In this document: positions 15,126-24,759 of the stretch, piece after piece | Numbering within the stretch: the stretch's first letter is position 1 | Layout: the number at the start of each line of letters is the position of its first letter | Origin: Exobacillus caeni | GTDB taxonomy: Bacteria > Bacillota > Bacilli > Bacillales > Guptibacillaceae | Assembly (NCBI RefSeq): GCF_005747095.1 | Contig: NZ_SWLG01000002.1 | Coordinates: 62,001-126,000, forward strand | DNA length: 64,000 nt | Reading direction: 5' to 3' | Notes under the pieces: generated by a model | Told to the model about the DNA's origin: nothing | Database searches by the model: none | Seen by the model: the letters and a program-made list of their open reading frames with translations, nothing else | Made by a program: the position numbers and the translations under genes

Positions 15126-16694
15126 TTACTTAATAGATACATCATTAATCATCAACGTACCAGCAGGGTGCATCCAGAATCCTTTTACATTGTTTCCAAG
15201 TGCTACCAGGTCTTCATCGTTTCTAATAAAGATCATCGGAGCATCTTCCATTTCGATTTTCTGTGCTTTTGCATAAATTTCTTTACGCTTTTCAGGGTCA
15301 GATTCTCTACGCCCTGCATCGATTAGTTTATCAACTTCAGGGTTGCTGTAGAATGTACGGTTACCAGGATTTCCGATCGCTTCAGAATGGAACAAGAAAT
15401 ACTGGTTGTAGTCCGCATCACCTGTCATGTTAGACCATCCAAGGATGAACATATCGTGTTCGCCGTTGGCAGTTGCTTCAAGGTAAGCTCCCCATTCAAG
15501 TACTTTCACTTCAGCTTCGATTCCTACGCCTTTTAGCTGGGATTGAAGAACTTCAGCAAGGTCGACGCGTGCTTTGTTGTCGTTCGTCCAGATCGTTGTT
15601 TTGAAGCCATCTTTATAGCCTGCTTCAGCAAGTAATTCTTTCGCCTTGTTTACATCATATCCATAGCCTTCAAGGTTCGGGTTATGTCCCCATACTCCAG
15701 GTCCCATCGGTGCAGTTGCTTTTGTACCTACGTTATTATAAACGCCTTCTAAAATAACGTCAGTGTCAGTCGCAAGGTTGATCGCCTGTCTTACTCGAAC
15801 ATCGTCAAAAGGTTTCTTTTGGACGTTAAAGCCAACATAGTCGATTCCTAACCCTTCACTGCGGTTTAGCTTCATGGAAGAGCTTCCTTCGATTCGTTGT
15901 ACATCTGTTACTGGTACAGGTTCAGCGATATGGGCTTCACCAGTTTCCACCATCGCGATACGAGTTGCGTCTTCTGGAATTACTTTAAATACTACTTGAT
16001 CTACTTTAGCTTTTTTGCCCCAGTAGTCATCGTTTTTCACAAGGTTGATTTCCTGGCCAGGAGTCCATGAATCAAACTTGAAAGGACCAGTTCCGACCGG
16101 GTGTTGTCCAAGTGTGTCACCATATTTCTCGATTGCTGCCGGGCTGATGATGCCACCAGAGTAGTGAGCAAGATTAGCAAGCAGCGGTGCAAATGGATAT
16201 TCCGTAATAAGCTGTACAGTGTAGTCATCCACTACTTTTACTTCTTTAATCATTTCAAAGAGTTTTGCACGAGGAGATGCGATCTCCGGGTCAAGAATTC
16301 GTTCGATCGTTTTCTTAACTGCATCTGCTTTAAATTCAGTGCCATCATGGAATTTAACTCCTTCACGAAGCTTGAATTCCCATGTTAAATCGTCGATCTT
16401 TTTCCATTCCGTAGCAAGAGCTGGTTGAATTTCCATGTCTTTATCTTGCTTAACAAGTCCTTCATAAATTTTTCCGTGGTAAACGTTAGCAGAAGGAATA
16501 TCAGTTCCTTTATGTGGGTCAAGCTGTGTCGCATCTGATAATTCCGCGATGACTAATTTGCCACCATTTTTACCGCTCGCGCCGTCGGAACTTTTACCGC
16601 TGCTAGCTTCATTTGAACCCGTACATCCAGTCAAGACTGTTCCGATTATAAATAGAGCTGCAAGTAACAAAGACAAAGCTTTCTTTGATTGCAT
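15126..16694 (-). CDS. Peptide/glutathione-type ABC substrate-binding lipoprotein
   Basis: 522 residues with lipobox VLTGC (cysteine near 24) and a glycine/serine-rich linker. It is a family 5 solute-binding protein resembling DppA/GsiB: KLREGVKFHDGTEFKADAVKKT near 118, HPVGTGPFKFDSW near 205 and YVGFNVQKKPFDDVRVRQAIN near 290. It feeds peptides to the importer encoded divergently at 18007-21912. The ATG at 16694 follows AAAGGGGAGCC. It is the distal gene behind the M24 peptidase in a two-gene unit, so uptake and Xaa-Pro peptide cleavage are co-transcribed. Confidence 0.92.
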   Translation of the reverse strand: MQSKKALSLLLAALFIIGTVLTGCTGSNEASSGKSSDGASGKNGGKLVIAELSDATQLDPHKGTDIPSANVYHGKIYEGLVKQDKDMEIQPALATEWKKIDDLTWEFKLREGVKFHDGTEFKADAVKKTIERILDPEIASPRAKLFEMIKEVKVVDDYTVQLITEYPFAPLLANLAHYSGGIISPAAIEKYGDTLGQHPVGTGPFKFDSWTPGQEINLVKNDDYWGKKAKVDQVVFKVIPEDATRIAMVETGEAHIAEPVPVTDVQRIEGSSSMKLNRSEGLGIDYVGFNVQKKPFDDVRVRQAINLATDTDVILEGVYNNVGTKATAPMGPGVWGHNPNLEGYGYDVNKAKELLAEAGYKDGFKTTIWTNDNKARVDLAEVLQSQLKGVGIEAEVKVLEWGAYLEATANGEHDMFILGWSNMTGDADYNQYFLFHSEAIGNPGNRTFYSNPEVDKLIDAGRRESDPEKRKEIYAKAQKIEMEDAPMIFIRNDEDLVALGNNVKGFWMHPAGTLMINDVSIK

Positions 16695-16716
16695 AGATGT
16701 GGCTCCCCTTTCTATT

Positions 16717-17814
16717 TTAAACAGGTAAGATTTGAAGTTCTTTTGTAGATTTTGTTAGGTTTTCATATCCGTCTTCGGTTATCACAAGCAAGTCTTCGAT
16801 CCGAACACCTCCGAACCCAGGTATATAGATACCAGGCTCCACAGTAATAACCATTCCGGGCTGCAGAGCTGTTTGATCCATAGCTCGCATTACCGGCATT
16901 TCATGCACCGCAAGACCAATAGAATGTCCAAGGCTATGGCCAAAGTTGTCCCCATATCCTGCTTCACGGATAATCGACCTTCCGACCTCATCAAGCTCTG
17001 AACAAATCTTGCCTGGACCAATTGCTTTAAGCGAAGCCTCCTGGGCCTTCCTGACAATGTGATAGATTTCTAGCTGTTTGGGAGAAGGTTCACCGAGCAC
17101 GACCGTTCTTGTGAAGTCAGAATAATAGCCGTTTACTCTTGCCCCGATATCCATCTTTACAAAATCGCCTTTTTTCACAATGCGTTCCGTAGCCTGTCCA
17201 TGTGGAAGGCTCGCTCGTTCGCCTGATGCGATGACATGGTTCGCTTTAATTCCTTCCGCACCGGCTTTTCTCATATAAAACTCAAGCTCAAGCCCAATCT
17301 CTTTTTCGGACATACCCGGTTTAATAAAACCAAGAATATGGTCAAAGGCCTTATCACAGAGCGAGACGCCTTTTCGTAAGTAACAGATCTCTTCTTCATC
17401 CTTAATCATCCGAATATCATTTGCGATCGGTTCAATCGGAGTAAATGTATATGAAGGAAGAGCATTTGAAATTTCGGTATAGATATCGACGGGCATACTT
17501 CCGGATTCGATTCCTACGTTTGATCCTGGCAATGAGGATAACGCATTACTGATCTTTTCGTACATATTGCGTTGATGTTGAATAATCTCAAAATCCTTAG
17601 CTTCCTCTTCTGCCTGGTCTGTATAGCGAAAATCTGTATATAGATAACAGTTTTCTAAAGTTATAAGCAGCGCGCCGCTTGAACCCCTAAACCCTGAAAA
17701 GTAATATCGGTTTTCAGGAGAAGAAAGAATCACTGCTTCTATATTGCCCTCTGTCATTTTAGAACGAAGCTTTTCAATTCGCTTCACTTTTGTATTTACT
17801 GTTGTTTCCACCAT
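16717..17814 (-). CDS. M24 family metallopeptidase (Xaa-Pro aminopeptidase/prolidase type)
   Basis: 365 residues when started at ATG 17814, eight bases after AGGTGG; GTG codons at 17826 and 17823 overlap that ribosome site and are unlikely. Residues 1-125 form the creatinase N-domain and 130-365 the pita-bread domain. The five metal ligands are visible: two aspartates in FVKMDIGA and YYSDFTRT, histidine in GHSLGHSIGLAVHE, glutamates in ITVEPGIY and VRIEDLL. It removes N-terminal residues before proline, or splits Xaa-Pro, in the cytoplasm. Its partner is the binding-protein gene downstream. Confidence 0.93.
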   Translation of the reverse strand: MVETTVNTKVKRIEKLRSKMTEGNIEAVILSSPENRYYFSGFRGSSGALLITLENCYLYTDFRYTDQAEEEAKDFEIIQHQRNMYEKISNALSSLPGSNVGIESGSMPVDIYTEISNALPSYTFTPIEPIANDIRMIKDEEEICYLRKGVSLCDKAFDHILGFIKPGMSEKEIGLELEFYMRKAGAEGIKANHVIASGERASLPHGQATERIVKKGDFVKMDIGARVNGYYSDFTRTVVLGEPSPKQLEIYHIVRKAQEASLKAIGPGKICSELDEVGRSIIREAGYGDNFGHSLGHSIGLAVHEMPVMRAMDQTALQPGMVITVEPGIYIPGFGGVRIEDLLVITEDGYENLTKSTKELQILPV

Positions 17815-17960
17815 TTGTTCCACCACCTTTCTGTTAGTTTCCCACCCGCAGTTGAATGGCTTAGACCAATTATAAGAAAATTTAGAATAAAATATTTACG
17901 TTTTCATTACTCAAATTTACAAAATGATTACTAAAAATTAAAAATACAACAAAAATTTAT

Positions 17961-17975
17961 TATTTTCTGATAGTT
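17961..17975 (+). promoter_or_regulatory. CodY-box-like site upstream of the dpp-like operon
   Basis: TATTTTCTGATAGTT matches 12 of 15 positions of the CodY consensus. The B. subtilis dpp operon is a classical CodY target, so control by CodY would be expected here; this is inference. Confidence 0.35.
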
Positions 17976-18006
17976 TTACATTACAGACATACGAGGAGGG
18001 AGACAT

Positions 18007-18924
18007 ATGAGTAATCAAGCGGTCAAGATGGACAACCAACCATCACTGCAAGCACCGAAAAAGATTAAACCATCGCATCCCAAAGTGGAAAGATGGAAAG
18101 CGTTCTATAAACAGCTCAAAAAAAATAAAATGGCCATGGCCGGGGGAGCGATCATTCTTTTCTATTTAATACTTGCTGTCGCAGCGCCGGTTATCGCTCC
18201 GTATGACCCATTGGCAATCGACCTTGGAAATAAGCTCGCCACTCCATCATGGGAGCACTGGATGGGAACGGATGATAAAGGAAGAGATATTTTGAGCCGG
18301 ATTTTATACGGTGCCCAGTTGTCACTTGGAGTCGGGGTTGTATCCGTTTCGATCGGGGCGTTCTTCGGAATTATCCTGGGTCTCTTTGCCGGATATTACG
18401 GAAAGTGGATCGATACATTCATTAGTAGATTTATAGATGTATTGCTGGCGTTTCCTGGTATTTTACTTGCATTAGCGATTATTTCCGCTCTTGGACCAAG
18501 CATGATCAATGTCATGATCGCAGTCGGAATTTTCTCTATCCCTACATTTGCAAGGATTGTCAGAGGTTCAACCTTATCAGTCAAAAAGATGGAATATGTC
18601 GATGCGATCCGTTCACTCGGTGCAAACGACTTTAAGATCATTTTTGTTCATATTTTGCCTAACATACTTTCTCCAGTCATCGTTCAGGGAACGTTAAGGC
18701 TTGCGACAGCTATATTGACAGCCGCGGGACTTTCTTTCTTAGGAATGGGAGCACAACCGCCAACGCCGGAGTGGGGTGCAATGTTGAGTTCAGGCCGAAA
18801 CTTCTTATGGCAGGCTCCTCATTTAGCAACATTCCCTGGACTTGCGATCGCAACGATCGTACTTGGCTTTAACCTGTTTGGAGACGGACTCCGTGATGCA
18901 TTAGACCCTAGATTGAAACAGTAG
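18007..18924 (+). CDS. Dipeptide/oligopeptide ABC permease (DppC-like)
   Basis: 305 residues, ATG 18007 behind GAGGAGGGAG. N-terminal soluble arm, then membrane segments from residue 45 (GGAIILFYLILAVAAPVIAPY). WMGTDDKGRDILSRILYGAQ and the EAA loop AIRSLGANDFKIIFVHILPN identify the DppC subunit. It is first in the operon, ahead of the B subunit, which reverses the common B-C order. Confidence 0.92.
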   Translation: MSNQAVKMDNQPSLQAPKKIKPSHPKVERWKAFYKQLKKNKMAMAGGAIILFYLILAVAAPVIAPYDPLAIDLGNKLATPSWEHWMGTDDKGRDILSRILYGAQLSLGVGVVSVSIGAFFGIILGLFAGYYGKWIDTFISRFIDVLLAFPGILLALAIISALGPSMINVMIAVGIFSIPTFARIVRGSTLSVKKMEYVDAIRSLGANDFKIIFVHILPNILSPVIVQGTLRLATAILTAAGLSFLGMGAQPPTPEWGAMLSSGRNFLWQAPHLATFPGLAIATIVLGFNLFGDGLRDALDPRLKQ

Positions 18925-18938
18925 AGGAGGAAGAAGTA

Positions 18939-19859
18939 ATGTTTGTTTTTATTGCACGACGAATCTTTCAGATGATTCCCGTATTGCTCGGGGTTACATT
19001 AGTGGTTTTTCTTATTATGCAGATGGTACCTGGTGACCCAGCTGTTCTATTGGCCGGGGAGAGTGCTTCAGATGAACAGGTACAACAGATCAGGAGCCAG
19101 CTTGGACTGGATGAACCTGTTGTTACCCAATACTTCACCTATGTGAAAAACGTCGCACAGGGGGATCTTGGTACATCAATCAGAACAAACCGCCCTGTGA
19201 TCGATGAAATTCTTACACGTTTGCCAATCACGATTGAACTGGCATTCTGGAGCATCCTGGTAACGATTGTTCTGGGTTTGCTGGCTGGTATTATTTCAGC
19301 GACAAAACAGTATTCTTTTTCTGATATATCCTTGATGGTCGTAGCGTTATTGGGGGTATCGTTGCCGAACTTCTGGTTAGGTTTGATGCTCATTCTTTAT
19401 TTCTCGGTTAAAATACAAATCTTTCCGGTTTCAGGCTGGGGGACGTTCATGCATGTTATCCTTCCGGCGCTTACGCTTGGAACAGGCGGTGCAGCGATTG
19501 TAGCCCGTATGACACGATCAAGCATGCTGGAGGTTATTCGACAGGATTACATTAGAACAGCAAAAGCAAAAGGGGTAAAAGAACGGATCATCGTTTATAA
19601 ACATGCTCTTAAAAACGCCCTGATCCCTGTTATTACAGTAGTTGGTTTGCAGTTTGGAGCTTTGCTTGGCGGAACCGTGTTAACCGAAACAGTATTTGCG
19701 ATCAACGGTATCGGAAGACTCATTATCGATGCGATCCGGATGAGGGATATGCCTGTCGTACAGGGAACGATCCTAGTAGTGTCGATTATTTTCGTGCTCG
19801 TTAATATGATAGTCGACATATCTTACCGATTCCTGAATAAACGGATAGATCTCAACTAA
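18939..19859 (+). CDS. Dipeptide/oligopeptide ABC permease (DppB-like)
   Basis: 306 residues from ATG 18939 (GAGGAGGAAG upstream). MFVFIARRIFQMIPVLLGVTL is the usual first membrane helix; the EAA loop AKAKGVKERIIVYKHALKNAL is near residue 210 and LLGGTVLTETVFAINGIG near 250. It forms the channel with the preceding DppC-like subunit; 12 bases separate it from the ATPase gene. Confidence 0.92.
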   Translation: MFVFIARRIFQMIPVLLGVTLVVFLIMQMVPGDPAVLLAGESASDEQVQQIRSQLGLDEPVVTQYFTYVKNVAQGDLGTSIRTNRPVIDEILTRLPITIELAFWSILVTIVLGLLAGIISATKQYSFSDISLMVVALLGVSLPNFWLGLMLILYFSVKIQIFPVSGWGTFMHVILPALTLGTGGAAIVARMTRSSMLEVIRQDYIRTAKAKGVKERIIVYKHALKNALIPVITVVGLQFGALLGGTVLTETVFAINGIGRLIIDAIRMRDMPVVQGTILVVSIIFVLVNMIVDISYRFLNKRIDLN

Positions 19860-19871
19860 AGGAGGGACACC

Positions 19872-20942
19872 ATGAATAAACAAGATCAAGATGTGCTGGT
19901 GGTTAAAAATTTAAAGACCCATTTCTTTACGGAAGATAAAGTAACAAAAGCAGTAGACGGAGTGGATTTTAAAGTGAAGCGCGGAGAAACGCTGGGGATT
20001 GTCGGAGAGTCCGGCTGCGGAAAAAGTATGACTTCTTTATCGATCATGCGCCTTGTCCCTTCTCCGCCTGGAAAAATTGTTGATGGTGAAATTTTGTTTA
20101 AAGGTGAAAACCTGCTGGATAAATCGGAAGAAGAGATGAGAAAAGTTCGAGGAAATGAAATTTCGATGATTTTTCAGGAGCCGATGACATCGCTCAATCC
20201 GGTTTATACAGTGGGAGAGCAGATCGCAGAGGCGATTCGCATCCACCAGAATGCAGGCAAAAAAGAAGCATGGAATAAAGCTGTCGATATGCTGAAGTTG
20301 GTCGGCATGCCGTCGCCGGAAAAGCGTGCAAAGCAAGAGCCGCATGAGTTGAGTGGTGGAATGAGACAGCGGGTTATGATCGCGATCGCATTAGCGTGTA
20401 ACCCGGAGCTCCTAATCGCGGATGAGCCAACGACAGCACTGGATGTAACGATCCAGGCACAGATCCTCGATTTATTGAAAAAACTCCAAAACGAGCTTGG
20501 GACAGCGATCGTAATGATCACCCACGATCTGGGAGTGGTAGCGGAGACGTGTGACAAGGTAGCGGTTATGTATGCCGGAAAAGTCGTAGAGTATACAGAT
20601 GTAGATTCGCTGTTCGAAAATCCAAAGCACCCTTATACAGAAGGGCTCCTCAACTCGATTCCAAAGCTTGATGAGGACGTGGAGGAGCTGCAGGCGATAA
20701 GAGGAAGTGTACCGAGTCCGAGCGATCTGCCGAAGGGCTGCCTGTTTGCACCGAGATGTCCATATGCCAGAGAGCTTTGCCACCAATCACTGCCTGATTT
20801 GACGGAAATGGATGGAGAAATAAAGGTAAGATGCTGGATGCATACTGAAGAATGGAAGCGAGAAGATACTCCTATCACCAACGATAAGGACCAGACTGAC
20901 TCAGATAAGGGGGTAACGTTATATGCAGCTGGAAACAGTTAA
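19872..20942 (+). CDS. Peptide ABC transporter ATPase (DppD/OppD-like)
   Basis: 356 residues, ATG 19872 after GGAGGGACACC. Walker A GESGCGKS near residue 43, signature LSGGMRQRV near 160, Walker [13 protein letters not shown] near 178 and the switch histidine ITHDLGVV near 218. The C-terminal extension has the OppD/F signature [14 protein letters not shown], a cysteine cluster that can hold an iron-sulfur centre in this family. It pairs with the next gene, which it overlaps by 20 bases, and may also power the ATPase-less opp-like importer at 2618-6226. Confidence 0.93.
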   Translation: MNKQDQDVLVVKNLKTHFFTEDKVTKAVDGVDFKVKRGETLGIVGESGCGKSMTSLSIMRLVPSPPGKIVDGEILFKGENLLDKSEEEMRKVRGNEISMIFQEPMTSLNPVYTVGEQIAEAIRIHQNAGKKEAWNKAVDMLKLVGMPSPEKRAKQEPHELSGGMRQRVMIAIALACNPELLIADEPTTALDVTIQAQILDLLKKLQNELGTAIVMITHDLGVVAETCDKVAVMYAGKVVEYTDVDSLFENPKHPYTEGLLNSIPKLDEDVEELQAIRGSVPSPSDLPKGCLFAPRCPYARELCHQSLPDLTEMDGEIKVRCWMHTEEWKREDTPITNDKDQTDSDKGVTLYAAGNS

Positions 20943-21912
20943 GAAAGTAAAGAAGCCGTTATTACAAGTGAATGATTTGAAACAATACTTCCCGATAAAA
21001 GGGGGATTGTTCGGTAGGACCGTGAACCATGTGAAAGCAGTAGACGGCGTGAGCTTTGATATTTATGAAGGCGAAACGGTTAGTATCGTTGGAGAGTCAG
21101 GCTGCGGGAAGTCTACGACCGGCAGGGCCATCCTTCGCCTTGAAGAACCGACAGATGGAAAGGTTACGTTTCAAGATAAGGACTTGCTCGGTTTAAGTAA
21201 ACGGAAGATGAGAAACATGAGGAAAGACCTCCAGGTTATTTTTCAGGATCCATACGCTTCCTTAAATCCACGGCAAACGGTAGGGAGAATTTTGGAAGAA
21301 GCGTTAGAAATTTTAAACGTTGTCCCTAAAAAGGAACGTCCACAGCGAGTAAAAGAGCTTTTAGAACAAGTAGGCCTTCAGGCTGAATTTGCGGATCGTT
21401 TCCCACATGAATTTAGCGGAGGCCAGCGTCAGAGAATCGGAATCGCCCGTGCATTAGCGGTGGAGCCTAAGCTAATCATATGTGATGAGGCAGTTTCTGC
21501 GCTTGATGTTTCCGTACAGGCACAAATCTTAAATTTATTGAAAAAGCTGCAAAGGCAATATAACCTCACCTATCTCTTTATCTCCCACGATCTGGGTGTT
21601 GTTCGTCATATTTCGGACCGGGTAATCGTGATGTACCTCGGCAGGGTAGTAGAGATCGCGGATAAAAAATCGTTGTTCGAGAATCCGCAGCATCCTTACA
21701 CGAAGGCGTTGTTATCAGCGATTCCAGAGGCGTCCCGCAAACGAAAGAAGGAGCGGATGATCTTAAAAGGAGATGTGCCATCACCGATCGACCCTCCGAC
21801 AGGATGCCGGTTCCATACGAGATGCCCGCTTGCGACGGAGCAATGTAAGGTGAAGACACCAGAAGTGAGACAGGTTGGACCAGAGCATTTTGTAGCATGT
21901 GATGTGATCTAG
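20923..21912 (+). CDS. Peptide ABC transporter ATPase (DppF/OppF-like)
   Basis: 329 residues, ATG 20923 behind AAGGGGGTAACG and inside the end of the previous gene. Walker [10 protein letters not shown] near residue 65, signature FSGGQRQRI near 165, Walker [13 protein letters not shown] near 185, [13 protein letters not shown] near 225, and the C-terminal cysteines in [15 protein letters not shown]. It completes the C-B-D-F transporter. No terminator hairpin was found between it and the histidine kinase gene. Confidence 0.93.
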   Translation: MQLETVKKVKKPLLQVNDLKQYFPIKGGLFGRTVNHVKAVDGVSFDIYEGETVSIVGESGCGKSTTGRAILRLEEPTDGKVTFQDKDLLGLSKRKMRNMRKDLQVIFQDPYASLNPRQTVGRILEEALEILNVVPKKERPQRVKELLEQVGLQAEFADRFPHEFSGGQRQRIGIARALAVEPKLIICDEAVSALDVSVQAQILNLLKKLQRQYNLTYLFISHDLGVVRHISDRVIVMYLGRVVEIADKKSLFENPQHPYTKALLSAIPEASRKRKKERMILKGDVPSPIDPPTGCRFHTRCPLATEQCKVKTPEVRQVGPEHFVACDVI

Positions 21913-21969
21913 CTGGAATGAAATGTTCCTATTATCTGTTTGCTGTGCTTCCTGATGTTATTTTAGGTA

Positions 21970-21978
21970 TGCTATACT
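21970..21978 (+). promoter_or_regulatory. Extended -10 promoter before the two-component genes
   Basis: TGCTATACT (TG-n-TATACT) 30 bases upstream of the histidine kinase start; no good -35 was found. Confidence 0.4.
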
Positions 21979-22007
21979 ATTAAAAAAATTTAGGCATGTG
22001 ATCCGAG

Positions 22008-22775
22008 ATGATAACCTTCAATGCTTTTACAACTTTAGTTATTTTTTCCATCTTAGCTCCGATTGCCGGGGCTGTATCTCTTTTATTCATGCTCGCGTTT
22101 GAAAGGGAAATCAACTTTTTAAAAAGCGAAAATACGAAAGTCAGGCTTGAAAAGGATTTGCAGCAAAGTGAATACATGCAGTTAAATCAACAGATTCAGC
22201 CGCACTTTCTGTTTAACAGCATGAACCTGCTGCTCGGTCTGGCAAGGCTAAAGAAAATGCCGGAACTTATCGAGGTGCTTGAACACTTATCGATTTTCTT
22301 ACGGTTTAAGTACCGGGTGAAGGAACAATTGATTCCCCTTTCAATGGAATTGGAGCACACGGAACATTACCTTGGGATTCAAACAATCCGGTTTGGTGAG
22401 CGGCTCAAGGTCACCATGGACATTAGAAATGAAGATGTGAAACGTGGCCTCATCCCTCCTTACATGCTTCAGACCCTGGTTGAAAACGCCTTTAAACATG
22501 GTTTGGAGAAGAAGATGGGAGAAGCTCACGTTACGGTCATCCTTTCTCTGGCAGATGACAATAATATCGTTTTAACCGTGAAGGACAATGGGGTCGGCAT
22601 ACAAAATGGCCATGAAAAGCTGAGTGATGGACATGGGTTGACTAATGTTAGAAGAAGGTTGGGTTATCTCTTTGGAAGCGGGGCTTCTATCGCACTTTCC
22701 AACAATCCTGATGGAGGTGCTATGGTGGTGGCATCCTGGCCTTTTAAAACAGAATTACAGCAGGTGATAAAATGA
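22008..22775 (+). CDS. Sensor histidine kinase, LytS/YesM type, short
   Basis: 255 residues. One N-terminal membrane helix (FTTLVIFSILAPIAGAVSLLF) is followed directly by the His_kinase domain with the phospho-acceptor in QQIQPHFLFNSMN near residue 65, the N box LQTLVENAFKHG near 165, and G boxes VKDNGVGI and GHGLTNVRRRLGY. There is no extracellular sensing domain, so the signal may come through the membrane, perhaps from the adjacent symporter. The stop overlaps the response regulator start (ATGA). The ribosome site before ATG 22008 is weak. Confidence 0.87.
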   Translation: MITFNAFTTLVIFSILAPIAGAVSLLFMLAFEREINFLKSENTKVRLEKDLQQSEYMQLNQQIQPHFLFNSMNLLLGLARLKKMPELIEVLEHLSIFLRFKYRVKEQLIPLSMELEHTEHYLGIQTIRFGERLKVTMDIRNEDVKRGLIPPYMLQTLVENAFKHGLEKKMGEAHVTVILSLADDNNIVLTVKDNGVGIQNGHEKLSDGHGLTNVRRRLGYLFGSGASIALSNNPDGGAMVVASWPFKTELQQVIK

Positions 22776-23467
22776 ACGTTTTGTTAGTGGATGATGAACC
22801 GTTTGTCTCAGAACAGTTAGAAATGATGATCAAACCGATCTGCCCTTTCTGGAATCTCTATAAAGCTTACGACAGCAGCCAGGCTCTAAAACTAAGCCAG
22901 GATATCCAGTTTCAGCTTGCATTTTTGGATATCGAGATGCCGGGAAAGTCAGGACTGGAACTGGCTAAAGAATTAAAGGAACAATTTCAGGGTTTAAACA
23001 TTGTTATTTTAACAGCTTACCAGGATTTTGATTATGCACAGCAATCAATTAAAATCGGGGTATCTGATTATTTGACGAAACCAATAATTGAAAGTGAACT
23101 TAAAGAGGTTATCAAACGGTATGCCAATGAGGTTGATTATACATCTTATTCCAAATTGATCAAAGATACGCTGCAAATCGTACATGAACGGTATGGAGAA
23201 AAGCTTAACCTCTCCATTATTGCAGGGGATGTTCACGCTAACTCTTCCTATTTAAGCAGAAAGTTTAGCGATGAAGTCGATATGCCTTTTTCCGACTACT
23301 TAACAAACTACAGAATTGAAATGGCGAAGTCCCTGCTTGAGAACAGCAGCCTCAGTGTTTCTGAAATCGCTGTGCGAACAGGATTCAGCAGCCTCCATTA
23401 CTTCAGTACGATGTTTAAGAAAAAGGTTGGAATAACTCCTAAAAAGTATCGAGAAGAAGGAACGTAA
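22772..23467 (+). CDS. Response regulator with AraC-type DNA-binding domain
   Basis: 231 residues. Receiver domain at 1-120 with acidic pocket VDDEP, phospho-acceptor aspartate in LAFLDIEMPG near residue 53, threonine in VILTAY and lysine in YLTKP. A linker leads to an AraC/XylS double helix-turn-helix at 130-228 (SVSEIAVRTGFSSLHYFSTMFKKKVGITP, in two parts). Translationally coupled to the kinase. By position it should control the symporter, gamma-glutamyltransferase and transporter genes that follow. Confidence 0.92.
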   Translation: MNVLLVDDEPFVSEQLEMMIKPICPFWNLYKAYDSSQALKLSQDIQFQLAFLDIEMPGKSGLELAKELKEQFQGLNIVILTAYQDFDYAQQSIKIGVSDYLTKPIIESELKEVIKRYANEVDYTSYSKLIKDTLQIVHERYGEKLNLSIIAGDVHANSSYLSRKFSDEVDMPFSDYLTNYRIEMAKSLLENSSLSVSEIAVRTGFSSLHYFSTMFKKKVGITPKKYREEGT

Positions 23468-23468
23468 A

Positions 23469-24734
23469 TTGAAAGATGTTCAGAACCAGGGTCCGGTGAT
23501 GTCAGGGATCGCACTGAGTGCTATTTATTTAATCGCCAGGTGGGTTACAGGATACGTTCTGCTGATTGGGCCTGAAGCGATGATAACCGTTGGATTGTAT
23601 GCCGGAGTAGGAGTAGCCCTGTTTGGTACGCTTTCCTTTATCCTATTTTCTCCAATCGCAAAGCAAGTACGAACCCAATATTCGGATTATGGAAATTTGC
23701 GAGAATTTCTTAGTGACAATATGAGTGAGCACGGGAGCAAGGTTATGAGAATGATTATTTTTGGAATCGGATTCACCGGGCTTGTTCTTCAGGCGATTGC
23801 TGGCGGAACCGTCTTGTTTGCGATTTTTAACATTCCTGTTTCTCTGGCTACACTTATATACTTACTTGTTAGTTATTTGTATTCCATCATTGTCGGCGGC
23901 GAACGGCTTCGAAAATACAGGCCTTATAACGTAGGATTTTTATATTTTTTACTCATTATTTTATTGATCTATTTTTTTATCCTGGATGGAATTGAAACTG
24001 CCTTTGCTGGTATTAGGCTCTACCACCCTTATCTGCTTATTTTGAATTGGCCGGAAATGCTTGTGTTTATTGGAGCGGGTGCTCTGGTTATGCTTGGCCA
24101 GCTCATTGTCGATCCGGTGACATGGCGGCAGGTCTTCCAAACTGAAAAGGAGAAGGCAGGTAAGACGTTTCTTTTTACAAGTGCTATTTGGGGCACGATA
24201 CCGCTTGCTTTTTCGATTATGTTTGTAACGGTCATTTCTACAGGCGGATTCACAAATATGTATGGCGTTCTTGATCAGTTTTTTGCTCATATAAAACTGC
24301 CTGCCCTATTTGTTTTGTTTTCCTTATTATTGCTGTTAATTTTGTTCTCGACGTTTAATTCTGTGCTGCTTGAAGTTTCAAAAACCCTTAAACCCAAACA
24401 GACCCGTGGCTCTGTCGTAAAGCAGTATTTTTGGTTAGTGATTCCGGTCGCAGTTGTTTGTATTGCCCTTTTAGAATTTCGAGAGGAAGGGTTGTTAGAG
24501 CTTTTTTATGAGTTTGGAATTTTTTATGCGGCAGCAATAAGCCCTATATCGATAATGGTATATAAAAAGGAAAAAGGAGATTTGAAGGTCCCTGTATGCA
24601 TTTTATCAGGGGCTGTAATCGGTTATTTTTCTTTATTATTTCTGAATGTATATGGATCCATTTTTATAAGCGCTTTATTTTCGCTTCTTATTTCATTAGC
24701 TTTAATGAACAGGGATATTAGGCAGCAAATTTAA
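23469..24734 (+). CDS. Sodium/solute symporter-like membrane transporter
   Basis: 421 residues from TTG 23469, two bases after the regulator stop, with AGAAGG upstream. About eleven to twelve hydrophobic segments. DPVTWRQVFQTEKEKAG near residue 215 resembles the conserved loop of SSS-family symporters, and the overall spacing fits, but the protein is short for that family (often 470 or more). The substrate is unknown; next to gamma-glutamyltransferase an amino acid, glutamate conjugate or polyamine is plausible. It may also be the sensor partner of the kinase. Confidence 0.6.
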   Translation: MKDVQNQGPVMSGIALSAIYLIARWVTGYVLLIGPEAMITVGLYAGVGVALFGTLSFILFSPIAKQVRTQYSDYGNLREFLSDNMSEHGSKVMRMIIFGIGFTGLVLQAIAGGTVLFAIFNIPVSLATLIYLLVSYLYSIIVGGERLRKYRPYNVGFLYFLLIILLIYFFILDGIETAFAGIRLYHPYLLILNWPEMLVFIGAGALVMLGQLIVDPVTWRQVFQTEKEKAGKTFLFTSAIWGTIPLAFSIMFVTVISTGGFTNMYGVLDQFFAHIKLPALFVLFSLLLLLILFSTFNSVLLEVSKTLKPKQTRGSVVKQYFWLVIPVAVVCIALLEFREEGLLELFYEFGIFYAAAISPISIMVYKKEKGDLKVPVCILSGAVIGYFSLLFLNVYGSIFISALFSLLISLALMNRDIRQQI

Positions 24735-24759
24735 AAATAAAAAATTGGGAGTGGAGACG

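Noticed and set aside
17881-17900. A CcpA cre-like site (TGAAAACG) upstream of the M24 peptidase
   Set aside because: Only the first half matches the cre consensus; the CA end is missing.
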